From assembly GCF_027744825.2 (NCBI RefSeq), contig NC_071334.1, positions 35,743,937 to 35,807,936 of the forward strand: a stretch of 64,000 nt of DNA, given 5' to 3'. Made by a program: the position numbers and the translations under genes. The notes under the pieces are model-generated. The model was not told the DNA's origin, did not search any database, and was given only the letters and a program-made list of their open reading frames with translations. The stretch is from Synchiropus splendidus (lineage: Eukaryota > Chordata > Actinopteri > Syngnathiformes > Callionymidae). The first letter of the stretch is position 1. Each line of letters opens with the position of its first letter. This document shows positions 13,301 to 28,300 of the stretch, piece by piece.

Positions 13301-16300
13301 GCAACAGTCTTAAAAATATCATTCCTTTGAAGACTTTGGCAATACTCCAGGCAGACTTGGCAGAATCTTTTGTACCGTTCAGACCAGATTTAGTGTGTTT
13401 GAAGGGCAAATAAATAAAGCTTGTTTTATCAAGGCCCATCAAAACCTCCGAACAGCCAAATGTTGTTGAAGTTCCAGGCAGTCTTGCCAGTGAATTTACA
13501 ACCTGAGAATGTCATGTGGTACATGTCGGTTTTAAAGATAGTACAGTATTTGTGATTTCTCAACGACCTTTCAAGTTATTTAACTCGTGTCAGCATTGTG
13601 GGAAAGATGCTTTCACTGAGCATCACCTGATCCTACACTAATATTTCCCCTTAAATATAGAGCCGTCCTAGAAAGTCCTCTAATGCAGTAAGTGGTTTAG
13701 TCGTATTCAACTCCTGTTGATAAAAGGGTCTCACACTGCCATCTCTCCAGGCTTCCTGCATTTTGATCCCACGGGTTTAAAAAAAAAAAAATCTAAGCGG
13801 ATGAGAAACAGTACTGCGACTGGCTTGTTTGTCTTGCATCATCTTCTCAATCACTTCCCTCATACACTGGGTTGTATAATTGAAATCTCCTTTTTCGCAG
13901 GGCGGTGGTGACTGTCCTGAGATGAGCGTTGGTGCCATCAAAATTGCGCTAGAGATCTCGTTGCCGGGATCGTTTATTTATGTCTTCACAGATGCACGTT
14001 CCAAGGATTACAAACTGACCCACGAGGTTCTTCAACTCATTCAGCAGAAGCAGTCACAGGTCTTCACACAGTTGTTTAGCAGTCATAATTGAATTGCGCT
14101 GGGATTTTTTTAAACTAAGGTGTGATGCGTATATTCAGGTTGTGTTTGTGCTGACTGGCGACTGTGATGATCGGACTCATATTGGCTACAAAGCTTATGA
14201 GGAAATCGCCTCCACCAGCTCAGGGCAGGTCTTCCATCTGGACAAGAAACAAGTCAATGAGGTAACTATCTTATAGCAAGATCAAGATGGTGCACTGGGG
14301 CGAAATCTGTTTTTATTCCATAAATTTCAGACAGCATTGGCCTGATCATCATTGGAGCAGTCAGTTACTCCTTTGCTATTACAACATTTTGTTTTCCCTC
14401 TTGTTGACTGCATGCTGTACTAGACACTTGCCATCTATGTTCTCAGAGTCAGAGTATGTCTAAAGTGAAGTGTGGTTGCGACGACAACCGACAAGCTTTC
14501 ATTGGCATAAGTGTGTTCGTCTTTTGGCATTTCTCATCAGGTTTGTGATAATGCCTCTCCACCTAAAACTATCTTGATCAGTGTCGTGTCCTCATTCACT
14601 GCATCCTCCAAGCTCATTGTTATCTTCCTCTTTTACATCTCCTATGTTCAACAGTGGTCCAACAGTGTCTCTCTTCCCTAACTGTCTCTGAACTTCTCCA
14701 CATACTGTCCTTCTGATGTACTAATTTCTGATCTTGAACACCTCTCTGCTTGGAGATACACGCAGTGAATCAAATACAACCTTGTCATTAGTAAGTCATT
14801 TGAGGATGAGAGAAATATCAGTCAATGTCTCATGGCTATCCCTACAGGTGTTAAATTTTACCAAATAAGTGATTTACAACAAGTAAAAGAAAAAAACTAC
14901 AAGGGAAATTCCTCAAAGATGAAGACACTGTTCATGTCATCATGAATAACATGTCTTGTTGCTGTAGATCCTGAAATGGGTGGAGGAGGCTGTCCAGTCC
15001 TCGAAGGTCCACCTGTTGTCAACAGATCACTTCTCAGGGGTCAGCAACATTTGGCGGATGCCCTTTGATCCCAGTCTCAAGGAAGTCACAGTGGCCCTCA
15101 GCGGACCGGCACCAGACATTGAAATAACAAACCCAATGGGTATGTAAATTGTTGTGTTAGGAATGTGCTTGCAATAAAGACTAGAATCCCTTTTCCTCAT
15201 TATTTTATGTTCATTTATGTTTAATTTTCCTTTATGTGAAATAGTGATGCCATCTGTTGGAAAGAACATTGCAGTAACATGTTATACTTTACATTATTAT
15301 TTATCCTTTGATTTGATTTTGAAGGTTTGGATTAGATCAGTTTTCTTTCTCAACTTGTTGTGGATTGAAGTGTCGCAGAAAAATGAATGTGTGTGTTGAT
15401 GTTTTGCCTCCAGGAAAGGTCATGAGGAAGAGTGATGGTCTGACTGAGCTCTTGCACATTCCCAATTCTGCCAAAGTCGTGAACATCAAGGACCCACTGC
15501 CAGGGATGTGGTCCATCAAGGTAAACAATGCATTCTCTACTTGGAAATCAGCGTGAAGCCACAGGCTTCTCATTAGAAGTTCCAGGGAAGAGCTGTCCTG
15601 TTAAGAGGACTTACTGCCAGTGGTTAGCTGGTTAATGGCTGGACCAAGGTCACAACTCCAGGAGGGAATCCTGCTCTCATCTTCAGTGAAATGCAGTATT
15701 TCATCAGTGTAGTCACACACGGTGACATGTAATCTAATATGGAGTGAGTTTAACAAACATTTTTCCTTCAGGAAGTCGTTAAATTAAGACAAAGTCAAGG
15801 CCACTGGTGTCAGAACAGCCTGTTACATTGTTGTAAAGCTGCTCTTTTGAGAGGAGCCGCTGGCACCCTGCTTGCAAGAAAACCAAAAAAAGGCTACTTA
15901 TTTGACGTCCAAGCTTCTCTAAGCCAGATGTTTAAAATGGAATTCATTTAAGTGGTTTGCTGTCCGACTCGTGATGGAGTTCATAGGGAATTCTTCTTTG
16001 CATTGTGATGTTAGAGGCAACAACGCTTTCATTACACTTCTGGTTAATGCATCCACGCGCATTCACAATGTTATTCTATCTGTCACTGCCCAAAGCTTGT
16101 GGCCATCGGTGAGAACAGGGACTTAGAGGGAGCTTCTTCACCATGAGTCATTGTCCTGATCCATCAACCAATATCATCAATCTCATCTCAATCAACATCC
16201 CTAGATCAGGCACATGGAGTTTAACCAATCAGGAGTCTGAGGAGGATCGGAATCAGTTAATTGTCGTCTTTCTTTTAGCGGCACAATCACCTGGTTGGTT

Positions 16301-19300
16301 TGAGCATGTGTGCTTGACCTGCGCCAGGTCAACTAGTAGACCACTTCTCCTAGGTACTTGAATGCCTCCACCTGGGGACTGCACGTTCCAACCTCCAAAC
16401 CTGTTATTAACCTCATATTAACTTGTGTTTTATGCTTCACACTGGCCTCAAATCCTTTTAGAGTTGGCTCACATCCCACTTTCTTGAGCTCTACCAAGTA
16501 TTCCGTTCTCCTGGAATTTTTCCCTGGAACTACACCATTGTCATCTGGCATGAAAACTCTTGGCTGACTCATCCTGAGTGAATCCGGTTTCCACTCTTGG
16601 CTATGCATCTCTTTTTGAGCCCTGAACATCATATTTCAGGCTTGGAGAAAAAAACGCTCCTCATCTTTGGTGTTCACATAACCGAGTACATGCATATGTT
16701 AGATAGCTTATGCTGTTCTACCATGCTGAGTTCCAGTCATGCTAAGGTCTCATGTCTCTGTTGTGGAAACCCCAATGTCGTAAATTTTTGTTGGAGAAAG
16801 AATTTGATCCATTTTAGTCTTCCTGTAGTTGCATAGTGTAGGGCTTGAACGCAAGCCATCCTGCAGTCTTTTTGTGTGAATGTTGAGCAGGTTGGTATTT
16901 GTGTGTATGTGGAAGTATGCACCTTAGCAAGTGTTCTCCATGTGAGACGTCTGTGTGCTGCTGTGACCCCGACATTGACGAGAACATTTAAACCTCGTAC
17001 TGAATTTTATAGGCCATGATGATAGTTTAGGAAGCTTGTTATTTTCAAAGCATGCAAAGTGTGCCTGTGGCTGTGAACCGCCTTTTGTGCGCTTTTCTTG
17101 CACCCATCTGACCTAGTCAAGTCAGTCGTGTAGTCGTGTAGCTGTACAAACAAAAGTATAAGGGATCTGAGACTGAGCATTTAACTGGCAGATGTAGCCA
17201 CCAGCTTTGTATAAACCACCTTCTGTTGTCTAAATGGGATTTGTGTGATGTTGATGTCGCCTACAGCAGGGGTGGCCAACCAGTCAGATGCCAATTGCCA
17301 CGTTGTTTTACTGTGTTGCTGAGAAGAGCCACATCCGACAAATATGTAAGGCTGCAACAGCTGGTCACGTGACTTAGCGGCAGTATAGTGGTTAAAGCCT
17401 GTGTGTCACAAGGTTGCTGGTTTGCGTCCGGCATATGTCTGCTGAGCACGTATTTTTAAAATTCATACATTTTACAGTGATCCTCCGCGAAATATCAAGC
17501 GGCGTAGATAGAATTGTGTGCATTTATTTTACTTTACAACAATGAATAATAGGTGAAACACATGCCATACGTTTAGTTTAGGGAATGACAAAGTGAAATG
17601 TGGAAATAAGTAATGTGAATCGCATTGATCTTGGATCTGATGATGGTCCAAGTCTTGGGACCACGACTCAACCCACCCAGCCTGGAGCATGTTTATTGTA
17701 TGTTTCAAAGTTAAATGCCAGTCAAAGTCTTTGAACAATATTTTGACACTTCGCCGAAATAGCTCTAACTTTTTCGTCTTATTTCACCTATAAACGTTCA
17801 TTTCAATAGCAACTTCACCTTTGGCGGCTCATTTGGTGAAGAGCTTATTGCATTGCACTAAAAATGTAACAGTCGTACAGTTGTTATAATCCAATGAGGT
17901 CATTTGTTGTGTGGAAAACCACTGGGTGTCACCTCTACACTCACCTATCAGGAGCTTCTTCCTGTCATTTGTGTTCCCGTGGATCCCTGTGCCGGTCAGT
18001 GGGTCCGGGCGTGAAACTGTGAAATGAGAGCCTTAATTACAGGGTGGTCTCACTTATTAGGTCAGAGCGTGACCGTATGGTCTATTATTTCCCTGCCACC
18101 GGAGCCTCACTAATTCCATGGCAGCAATTAAGGAGCTCTGTGGGCCGTAACTCCCATTGTGTTTTATGATTGTATTGGTGGTATTAGCATTTCGGGCTCC
18201 ACCAAAAATCCCTTTGTCCTTTTGTGTTGACTCACTATTCCTTCAAATATCCATGCAATTTAACAATTTTCTTCCAGTGGGTGAGCGCCGTGTGGTTTGA
18301 ACTGAAATTAAAGTCTACTTATAAAACTATTATGTCAACTGAATATACACTGTCAGTATATTGAAATAAAGTCTGACACCTCCATGGAGTTTCCAGCCCT
18401 CACTAACCTATACTCCTATGTAATTACCGCTCTCTGGATCTGCCTTGTTTTACAGGGCTTTTGCGTGATTGCGACCACATGAGACATTTAATGTGATATC
18501 ATTTGTCATTATGGTGATATTATTATTATGTGTGACTGAATTGGCTTTTGTTGAACTTAAGATGCTTCTTGAAGTCTCGGGAGATGACTTACTAAAGCGG
18601 CAGGTTGATACTTGCACACAAGCAAAAGGCTGTCATTGGAGTCTGTTGAGACCAAACCTGTTATTTTTCTCTTTACTGGCTGAGATCATGAAACATAAAA
18701 TATATGACACTTAAAAAAATGTCAAGAATAAAGTGTTGATTAGACAAATCTTACAGTATAATCATTGCTATTACAAATATCATAACTAGTATTCTTAATG
18801 TTCATCTTACAAATAAGACAATCAGTCTGGCACATCTCTGTCTCCATTTTGTCTCCTCCACTCTAGACCTCAAGTGAAGGTAGACACTCCGTCCGTATCT
18901 CTGGTCTCAGCACCATTGACTTCCGAGCTGGCTTTTCAAGGAAACCAACGCTGGACTTCAAAAAGACCATCAGTCGGCCAGTTAAAGGTCAGCGAGGAGT
19001 GTTTTTCAACAAGCTTTAAATGTTAGTAAATACAGATTCACCAAGAAGTCGATATCCATTTTGCAGGTATTCCTGCCCATGTCCTGCTCAACACCACCGG
19101 ACTGGCTCCGCCTGCTCGGGCAGACAGACTGGAGCTGCTGTCTGTCACTGGAAAAGTATTGAAGACAATGCCAGTCCCTTATTTCCCCCAGCGTGAACCC
19201 TATGGTCTCTGGAACATCACAGACTTCATCCCCCCTAATGAAGCCTTCTTTCTGCGACTCACTGGATATGATCGAGATGGTTTTTTGTTCCAGAGAGTCT

Positions 19301-22300
19301 CTAGTGTTTCATATTCAAGCATCGTACCAGGTTATTGCTTGCAAATTTTAGTGTGAAGTGTGTTTCGGTATGGAGATTTAACAGTTTTGCTTCTCTGTTT
19401 CCTGTTAGATTCCCCCAAAGTGACGATGCCTCCCACAACCCACGGTTATTACCTCCAGAAAGGGGCGGTTAATTGCCACGTAGAGAGTCTCATTCCATTT
19501 ACGCTACGCTTTAGCAGGGATGGGAGAAGACTTGGTGTGGATCTGCTGTTCAGGTGATGATGAAATAACATGGAAACTTTAATGATCTCTTTAGCCTTGA
19601 GCAACACTGTGGAATACATCATCAGATACTATGGTTTTTGTCATGGTCTCAACTTTACTTTATACTGTCTTGATTACCTGATGTGTTCTCGCTTCCAGAG
19701 AGTCGGACAGAGGATCGTGGGAGATTGAACAGGTCACTCTGAAGGATGAGGGCTACTATGAATGTGTTGCGGTCAGCAGTGCAGGGACGGGACGAGCTCG
19801 GACCTTCCTGGATGTGTCGGGTAACATTAATGACAGAAACTGCTGTTTGATGGAGCAAAGGCATACTACTGTACCCCTTGTGTTAGCAGTGTTTATTTTA
19901 GTTCGCCAAGTATGAGAGTGTAGTTTAAGTTAATCAGCAGTCCATCGCCATAAGTGTGTGTAATGAGCCAAGCAAGAATGTCGTGGAGTTTCAGGGCTGG
20001 TTGGCATTAGACTGTCAACAACGTAATTGGTGTGTGATGGATCGACTCAAAGGGAAGTTTTTTAGGTATCATGGGTGCCGTGCAATCTCAAGAAATAAGC
20101 TTGTAATTGACATTCTGAGGGTCCACATGCGTTTATTCAGGCATGTGCACGCATATGGGTTTAACTTTCATCTGCTGATATAGCTGCAACTTATCTCCAG
20201 CTAATATAGATACCTATACAACTACTCGCCACTGCCAGGTAGTTGGAAGTCAAAGTTAAGAAGTCTCGACTGCCGGAATGTGTACAAGCCAGACACAATA
20301 TAAAGCAACTAAAAAAACCCCAATCTTTTTTTTACAAGAAGAGGTGAGCATAGGACTGTTAAATTGTGTTCAGATTTCTGTGTAACACGCTTTAGGGCCG
20401 TTTTCCGTTTGTCTGGTTCTTCCCGTGTTGATGTCAAATACTGCCATATTATAGCATATTTTGAAGTATTTTGTTATTTTACAGCATGTATTTCTTTTGA
20501 ATTTGTAAAAAAAAAACAGAAAGAAACATTGCAAAAACCAGCCCCGATATAATCAACTCACACAGACTACCCGATCTGGCAACATTGTAGCAAAGAGATT
20601 CTTTTCCCTGGTCAATCTGGTTAGTCATGAGACATTCCAGCGCCAGGATGCACATGGAATTCCTCCACTCAGTGCTGCATTGATGGTTCCTCTTAGAAGG
20701 TCGGTCAAGGTTTGGGACCCAGAAATGGGACACATAGCAGGGTCGTATCTTAGCAATGTGTAACCCGTGTTTAATCCAAACAAAAACCTTAGAGAGGGTG
20801 AGGAGAAAACTAGACAAGACTAGCTGAGACATAATTGGCATAACTTGGTGAGACAATGACTTGATGTGGAGACTTGATGGGGCAAGACAAGACAATAGCT
20901 TGACCAGACAAGACTCCACCAGACTGTTGCTTAAATGGAGACTTGACTAACTTGACAAGAAGACAGACTTTACTTGACAGGACTCGTCCAAACTGTTTAT
21001 GAACTGACACGGAGACTTGTGGTGATGAGGAAAGACAAGACAATGACTTGGGTTGGCAGGACTTGACCAACTCCAGTTTCCATCAGAGGAGCATATAAAG
21101 GGGAGACAAACTAAGACACCAGGTGCAATCAATGAAGGGATTCGATTGGGACACAGACAAGACAAACAAGGTGCACACAGAGTGAACAGACTAACCCCAC
21201 CATAATAAAACAGGAGATAAACAACCAAACGAACTAAACAAACTAACAGATGGATGGAGACAGAGTGGTGGCACCCTGCAGACTTCTCTCTCTAATTCAG
21301 CTGTCTTCAAGGAAACCATTGCCTTCTTCAGCTCAACTTTGGGTTTCACCTTGTTGGTTGCCTATCACCCTTCCTTTGCATGTATTGAATGAATGGCATA
21401 AAAACTGTTGCAGAAAAGAACGCGTAAGACACATTAATTTAGGAGTTGCGTTGTATACAGAAGGTCGAGCTAACGAAAAACTGCTCCTTCAGAAAAACCA
21501 TAAAAAAATCTATCCACCTTTTTGTGCATATTGCCATTAACTGAAGTCTTGTTTTTTGTTCTGCCTTTTTTATTGAAAGGATGAATTATGCGCCTTATAA
21601 ATACAATATACCCAGAAGTGTGAGTGTTGGCTGAGTTTAAAAAGCTGTAAAGTTGACATTGTTTTTCCCCTCTTACAGAGCCCCCTCCTGCCATCTCAGT
21701 CAGCAATGTCACCGTCTCACCCAGTGCCAGTGCTGTGCTCACCTGCCACGTAGTCAGCACCGTTGGTTTTAACCTCACCTGGCTACGAGGAGGACAGGAT
21801 GCCCGTCTGGACCCTCGGGTGCAAATCCTGACCAACCACTCCCTGCAGGTGTCTGCCGTCACGCCAGATCACGCTGGCTGGTATGAGTGTGTCGCTATCA
21901 ACGAGGGAGGACTGACAGCTGAACGTGTCTACCTCGTCGTCCAAGGTAGGAAGTGTTTTCCTCCAAACAGCAGATGCTTTTGAGCTGGACTGCGTGTTGG
22001 ACTTTGCAGCTGCTTTTCCTTTTTTTTTGGTTGTTCTTTGGCAAACAAAACGTGTCCTGCTTGAAATCATCTCCTGTGTTAACTCATAATTCACTTGAAT
22101 GCTTCAATGTACATGTGAAATCATTTGTGCTCAACTCTTTGGCAGTGTTTAAGTGGGTTCTCTGTCTCATTCAGCTTTTATGGTTTTGTACTTCACACCG
22201 AGCTGAGGTTTTGACAGTTACACAGCGCCTGTCATAGCAGTAACTGTTCTCAGATGAATTGAGTGTCCTTTTAACCTACGGGAGCCAAAGAGATCAAAAA

Positions 22301-25300
22301 ATCATTGCATTGTCAAGTCTAATGTTACACACTGTTTGTTATATAAGCATCTATCTCAGGTCAAGTGAAATGAACGGCCACATGTATTTCACTTTTGTAC
22401 ATCTATTTTTTTTACTGTTTAATGAACATGGTTTAATGAAGTGTCTTCTTCTTTTAAGTAAACTTAATTTGTAAACAAATCAAATTTCACTGTTGATTCT
22501 ATGCGGTTTTGTCCTCAGGTGTACTGTATTGAAAGACTGCTGGAGGTTTCTTTTATATGGCATTTTTTTCTGTCCTTTTGGTCTTTCAAGCTTTTAAACA
22601 TCTGTCAACTCTGGGTTTTGTAACTGGCCCCTGGCCGGTTCCCTCCCAGTTATTAGCCTCACTTTGAAATAGTTTGGGTCAAACTTGTTGCAACACCATG
22701 TAAAAACGTGATATAACTGACCTTCAACCCTCCAAAAATATCCCGGCCCAAGTTCTTGGGTTTTTCTCCTGGTGCAATTAATGCTTTTCACTTGCTGGAT
22801 AATTTACTATTGAATGTACCGTATTTGTTCTTCAAATGAGAGTATAATAGTATAATAATTATACAAGAGCTACAAATGTGTAAGAATGAGAGCAGAAAGT
22901 CAGTGCAGCAAGATTACTCTTAAATAGATGGAACATGGAAACAACATGGAAAATGCACGCCATACTTATACTTGATTTTCCATTGTTGGCTAATTACGCA
23001 ATGTAAGGTGGCACAGTAGCAAAATAACAAATGTTATTTGTCTTTAGTCATGTGACAAAAAAGAAGTGCACATTCCTTTTTATGACTCATGAAACTACTG
23101 ACAACTATTATTTTAAGTGATAGTTGGAGTTTAACACAAAGCCACTCTCGGATTGCAGTAAAAATTTGTGACTTGGTTTTGATGTCTTAACAAAGAGCAA
23201 GGCTGTATTTACGGTGCGCTAGTGCAATTAAATGTGCCTTATACAGTTGGGCTCATGCTCATTTTAATTCAGTTTAATTTCAAGTTGCCCCTCAGAAGGA
23301 TATTGCATCACCTCAAACTTACACGTACATGTCTGTCACCGTCAACATCTTACCTTTTTGATGCATTGCTTGACTTAGTTTTTTTTTAATTCCTTGGGTT
23401 CACAATCTGTTCTTTTATGTGGTGTCAATGAGTTAGAGATGAATGCAGCTGGGGGAGGACAGTAAAAGAAACACCCCGTATCTTGGATGGAATTCTGGTC
23501 ATCAATCAGCTGTAGAGCCTGGGCCTGGAGTCTTTGTTGCTGTGCCAACAATAATAAACACTACACATGGAAGTGTTAGTTGGCACTTCACTAGCAGTAT
23601 AATACTCCAACAATATGTCCAGATCTTGCAATAATGAAGAACATCACTTTGACCCTCATTTTCATTAAATTTTAGAGCATTTTTTCCTGGTAATGTTCTG
23701 TTGTAACTGAGTTGGACTTGTGTGGTATTAATCAGTCATCAACAGATATTTGTACATATTGTTTTTTTTTTTATTTATGTTGTTTGTATTGTTTTCTTGT
23801 AGAGGAGCCTAGAGTTTTGGTTAATCCCCAAAACCAAACCTTTGCAACAGGAGATGAAGTGAGGATCAGGTGTTCTGCCAGTGGTTACCCTGTGCCTCGT
23901 CTGGTGTGGACACACAATGACATGTTCCTCATGGCCACAAACAGGTGATAATACTGGTCACCAATCCATTAGACGGGTTTTCAAGTAGTGAAAATTTCTG
24001 GATGAACTGATTACGGCTTTTTGTTTGTGTTTGTTGGAGAGTCAGACCACACTTCATTCATGTTCATGTCGTGTTGGTTTAAACTGTACAATGCTGTTAG
24101 ATAAAGAATCCGGTTGATTTCTTTTCTTCTTCAGACACAGGATGAAACCTGATGGAACCCTGGTAATTAAGAAGCTGCAGAAAAAAGATGAAGGCGTGTA
24201 CGGCTGCCTCGCGAGCAACCAGGCTGGAACAGACACAATGAACTCCATTCTGACCTACATTGGTGACTAGAAGAGAAATCACTATCTTTCTCTTATCAAG
24301 ACATAAACATTGTTTTCTCTTTGTTTGTCTATTGTAGAGTCGCCAGAGGTGACAGTGGCTTTGAGTGAAATAATGATCAGCATTGGAGAAACCGCAGTGC
24401 TGGTCTGCTCTGCCTCTGGACTACCTCCGCCTGAGATCTGGTGGTACAAAGGTGATGCCACTGGCAGCATCTCCACACATCAGTGAATTTAGCTTCACTG
24501 TATTGCTCTGTTGGCCTCATCCAGATGATGTCCTCATGAGAACCACCCCCTCTTTGGATGTTGACCCGCTGGCTGGTGTGTTGACCATTAAAGATACACA
24601 ATTGGCTGATGCTGGAGACTACAGATGTATGGCAGTCAATCCTGCTGGTACAGCAGTGGGAAAGATCTCTCTGGACGTTGGAGGTACTGTTGTCACAATT
24701 TGGACCTGTGTCACCTCGTTGAACATTTTGGCGGCACTTTACTTTAAACTCTTATCTATTAGACATTATTAGTACATTTATAAAACATCATAATGCATTT
24801 ACAAGAGGATTGTCAATAATGGGTTAAAACTTTATTAACGCTGTTATGCTAATGTTACTAACCTGCTTTACATAAATGAGATCCCTGTATACATGTGCTG
24901 CAGTCACATTACCCGTCAAGTGTCTGACATGCTTCTAATTAAAGAAAAAATCAGACCCATTTTTCTATGAACACGTTTTGGTCTGCCAATGAGGCGTGAT
25001 TTTGCTGTTTGCATTTTTGCGGCTTTGTAAACATGCAGACGTCTCCTGTACATCTGTTATTCCCATTAGTCTAGACTGAGCCGAGGTTGTGATGGAGTGC
25101 TTGACTGTCTGTTGAATGAAATACAGATGGACACCTTCCATATAGTCTCTGACCCCAGCTGTGTTTGACCTTGACCTTGGCAGCTGCACCACAGTTCACA
25201 CGAGAGCCGTCACATGTGGCGATGGACATTGGATCAAACGTGACGCTCCCCTGCCTTGCACAAGGGCACCCTGCCCCTCAGGTGACCTGGAGGAGAGAAG

Positions 25301-28300
25301 ATGGCTGGCCTCTTCTCAACAGACATCATGGGCATGGAACCATCAGTCTGCGAAGGGATGGTCTTTATATAACTAGTAGGTTTTTGGTGTTGTTTTTGGA
25401 AAGCCAATAAATATTTAGCGATTAAAAGGTGTCTTGATTGATTGCTAATGTCTTTGTCAGATTTGTGGGTGGAGGATGAGGGCGTGTACATCTGTGAGGC
25501 TCAAAACCATTTTGGCAAGATCCAGACTCAAGCTCACATCGCAGTGACAGGACTGGGTGAGTGTACATGTGTCAAACAAACAGTGAATGGATTCTCATCT
25601 CATGACTGACTCACCAGCTGTGCTGCAGTTGGCTGCTTTATGGTGCCTTATGTCGATAGTAATAATCAAATGAAATATTCAATTATACAATTAAAATCAA
25701 GTTAAAGTCAATATTTATCTGATTCAGTACTAATAAATGGGTGTTTTTTCACTTAATTCCAAGATGTGAAATAAGTCTTACTGTCATGGCAGTAGAAATC
25801 TTACAGTCACAGTAATCCCTGCTTGTCTGTGACAGACTGCCGTGTTTTTACAATGTGATAAATCCTTTATATCTTTCAAGACACATCACTGCTTGTTACA
25901 GTGTTGGAACACGTGTGCCTTGTTAACAACTGTTTCTGTTTCACCCACTTTTTATGTGTGGGCCAAAGTACTGACCTACACAGATGACTTGCCCCACTGT
26001 CCCCCTGCTAGAGGCGATGTCGCATAAGACACATTCATTTTACACTGACACAGGAGTAAAGCTCCATCATGTCTGTTATGGCTCCTATTAATTACATCAT
26101 TTGCCCCACTTACGGACAATTATGGATGTTGTTATTATGAAAAGCACACTCAGCATACCCTGTTGTTAATGTGTTTATAGGAACCAGAATCCCTCTCACT
26201 GATTCCCACAATGCATGTGAATCTTATTAGAAGTTGGCTGCAGGACAGACCCATGAATATCAATAATTAAAGGAGTTCTCAACATTATTCAAACCTGGGT
26301 TTTCTGCATCCATCAAATATGGGAATCCTGTAGATCCTGTGGAAATGAAATCCAGCTGGGATACGTTGTGTGAGAAGTTAATGTTGGACTCTTTTCAGTT
26401 TTTTTTGCACTTTTTGGTATTTGATTTGGCTTGTTTTTATAAACCTCTGATTCAAGTAACTTGAAACATTTGCTCCTTGTATGTTTAGGCATTGTTTTTA
26501 TTAAGTTTTGTCTATTTAAAAAATGTATTATTCTTATTTGGCATCCATAGTGTCTCCAGTCATTGCAATGAGTCCAGCTGTGCTCACTGTGATCCAGGAC
26601 CAGCAGGTGACGTTACCTTGTGTGCTGCTGGCTGGGAACCCGCTGCCAGAGAGACAGTGGCTGCACAATTATGGCCTGGTAGGAAAAAGAAAGCACAGTA
26701 TTTAGAGCTTCTACTACACAGTTCTGAAGGTTTTTTTCCTGCTTCTTCAGTGTTCTTCTTCATCTGTGTTGTCACTGAGTAATAATTCTTCTTTATATTG
26801 TGAAAACTTGTTGTTAAATAATATGCTCACCACTTTCATCCTTGTTAAGATGAATGAATTATTAATATTTTTCTGTGCTGTTCACTCTTCTTCTGATGCA
26901 TCAGCTGAGCTCAGACCAGTACGTGTCTGTGAGGAGAGATGGAAGCCTGCACATTGAACGTGCCCGGCTGGAGGACAGTGGTGACTACTCCTGCCTGGCT
27001 GAGAATGTTGTAGGGGCCACCAACCACACAACTACCCTTTATGTCTATGGTAATGTTCACGAGCTGTATCTTTTTTATTTCTCCAGCTCCTTAGGGAAAG
27101 CATGTAACTGCCATAAAATTTCCTACCATCCGTTTCATACTAGGCTAGAACACTTTTGTTGCATGTTGCAAATATCGGTGTTTTTATTCGTCACCATAAT
27201 GACCATATTCTACTATAACTACTGTTGATCTTAATTTCAGCACACACAGCACAACTTGTGAATTTCTGATTATTAATAGTCAACTATAGATGACTATCTT
27301 TATGACTCAATGTTTATTGTTTATTGTTTATGCAACTTGTTCAAGTACAACACTGTTGTATCCCTAGTGATGCCAACCATCCAGCATGGACCTCAAGTGT
27401 TTAGCACGATTGAAGGCACCCCAATTTCTCTGCCTTGCCGTGCCACTGGTGTACCAGAACCTGAGATCACATGGTCCAAGGTATTTTAATGAATTATTCT
27501 GTTCATTTGGTTGCACAGACCATGGATAGTTTTTGCAGTTCATCAACTGTGTTGCACTCTTTTGTTTATGTCTACACACTCCATCACATTTCTTTGTTGC
27601 TGTAGAAGAATTGTTGTTTAAGTGGAATGCTCTGCAGCAACCTACTGTATAGAACTGTTAAACCTGTCCTACTTGGTTTTCGACCCTGATGTTACCAGTC
27701 AATTTTTTGATTCCATTGAGGACGCACTGCATTATGTGTATGACTGTTCTTGTTTGCATAATCTGGTAAATGGTCATTTATTGTAATGTCGTTTGAAGGG
27801 AGGGGAGCTGCTTTACTTGGGTGGTCCAGCTTTCTCACTGGATCCTAGTGGAGGTCTGGTCATCACGTCGCCCTCGGGGAAAGAGGCCGGAGAGTTCCTC
27901 TGCTTGGCTACAAATGCTGCCGGCTCTGCTACTATTAAAGTCCAGCTCACTGTTTATGGTAAATCCCTTTCAATTTGTGAACACTACATTTGATCTACAG
28001 TACAGATAATCAATTCATAATAATACAAATAATCTTTGATATTCAGTCACAGATAAACGTTAATATATTTCAGAATTGATTCTAATAAACCAATAATTCA
28101 TTAAGTCATAGATCTTCAAATTGGCTTTTCATATTTCTAGCATATGATTTCTTTGTATGTTTTGCTAGTGCGTCCAAGGTCAAGCACGGATCCAGAAGAC
28201 ACATCTGAGCCTGTGAAGGTGACGGTGGTGGAGGGTGAGGATGCTGTTTTGCCATGCGAGGTCCTGAGTGTACCGCCACCCTCGATTAGCTGGGCCAAAG

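Larger units (their letters stand above)
15521..18866 (+). other. hmcn1: hmcn1 intron 6 (3.3 kb)
   Basis: No host exon is visible. A weak reverse-transcriptase-like frame lies on the minus strand at 16333-16632, and a hAT-like end with a tRNA-related fragment at about 17264-17440. The rest is unremarkable AT-rich sequence. Confidence 0.5.

Noticed and set aside
17372..17440. Possible tRNA-Asp gene
   Set aside because: It has A-box and B-box-like motifs, but the acceptor stem and anticodon arm do not pair and it sits beside transposon-like sequence. Treated as a tRNA-derived relic.
20479..20919. 146-codon minus-strand frame in intron 10
   Set aside because: It overlaps the GACTTG-rich repeat region and matches no protein family I know. 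Kept only as part of the repeat observation.
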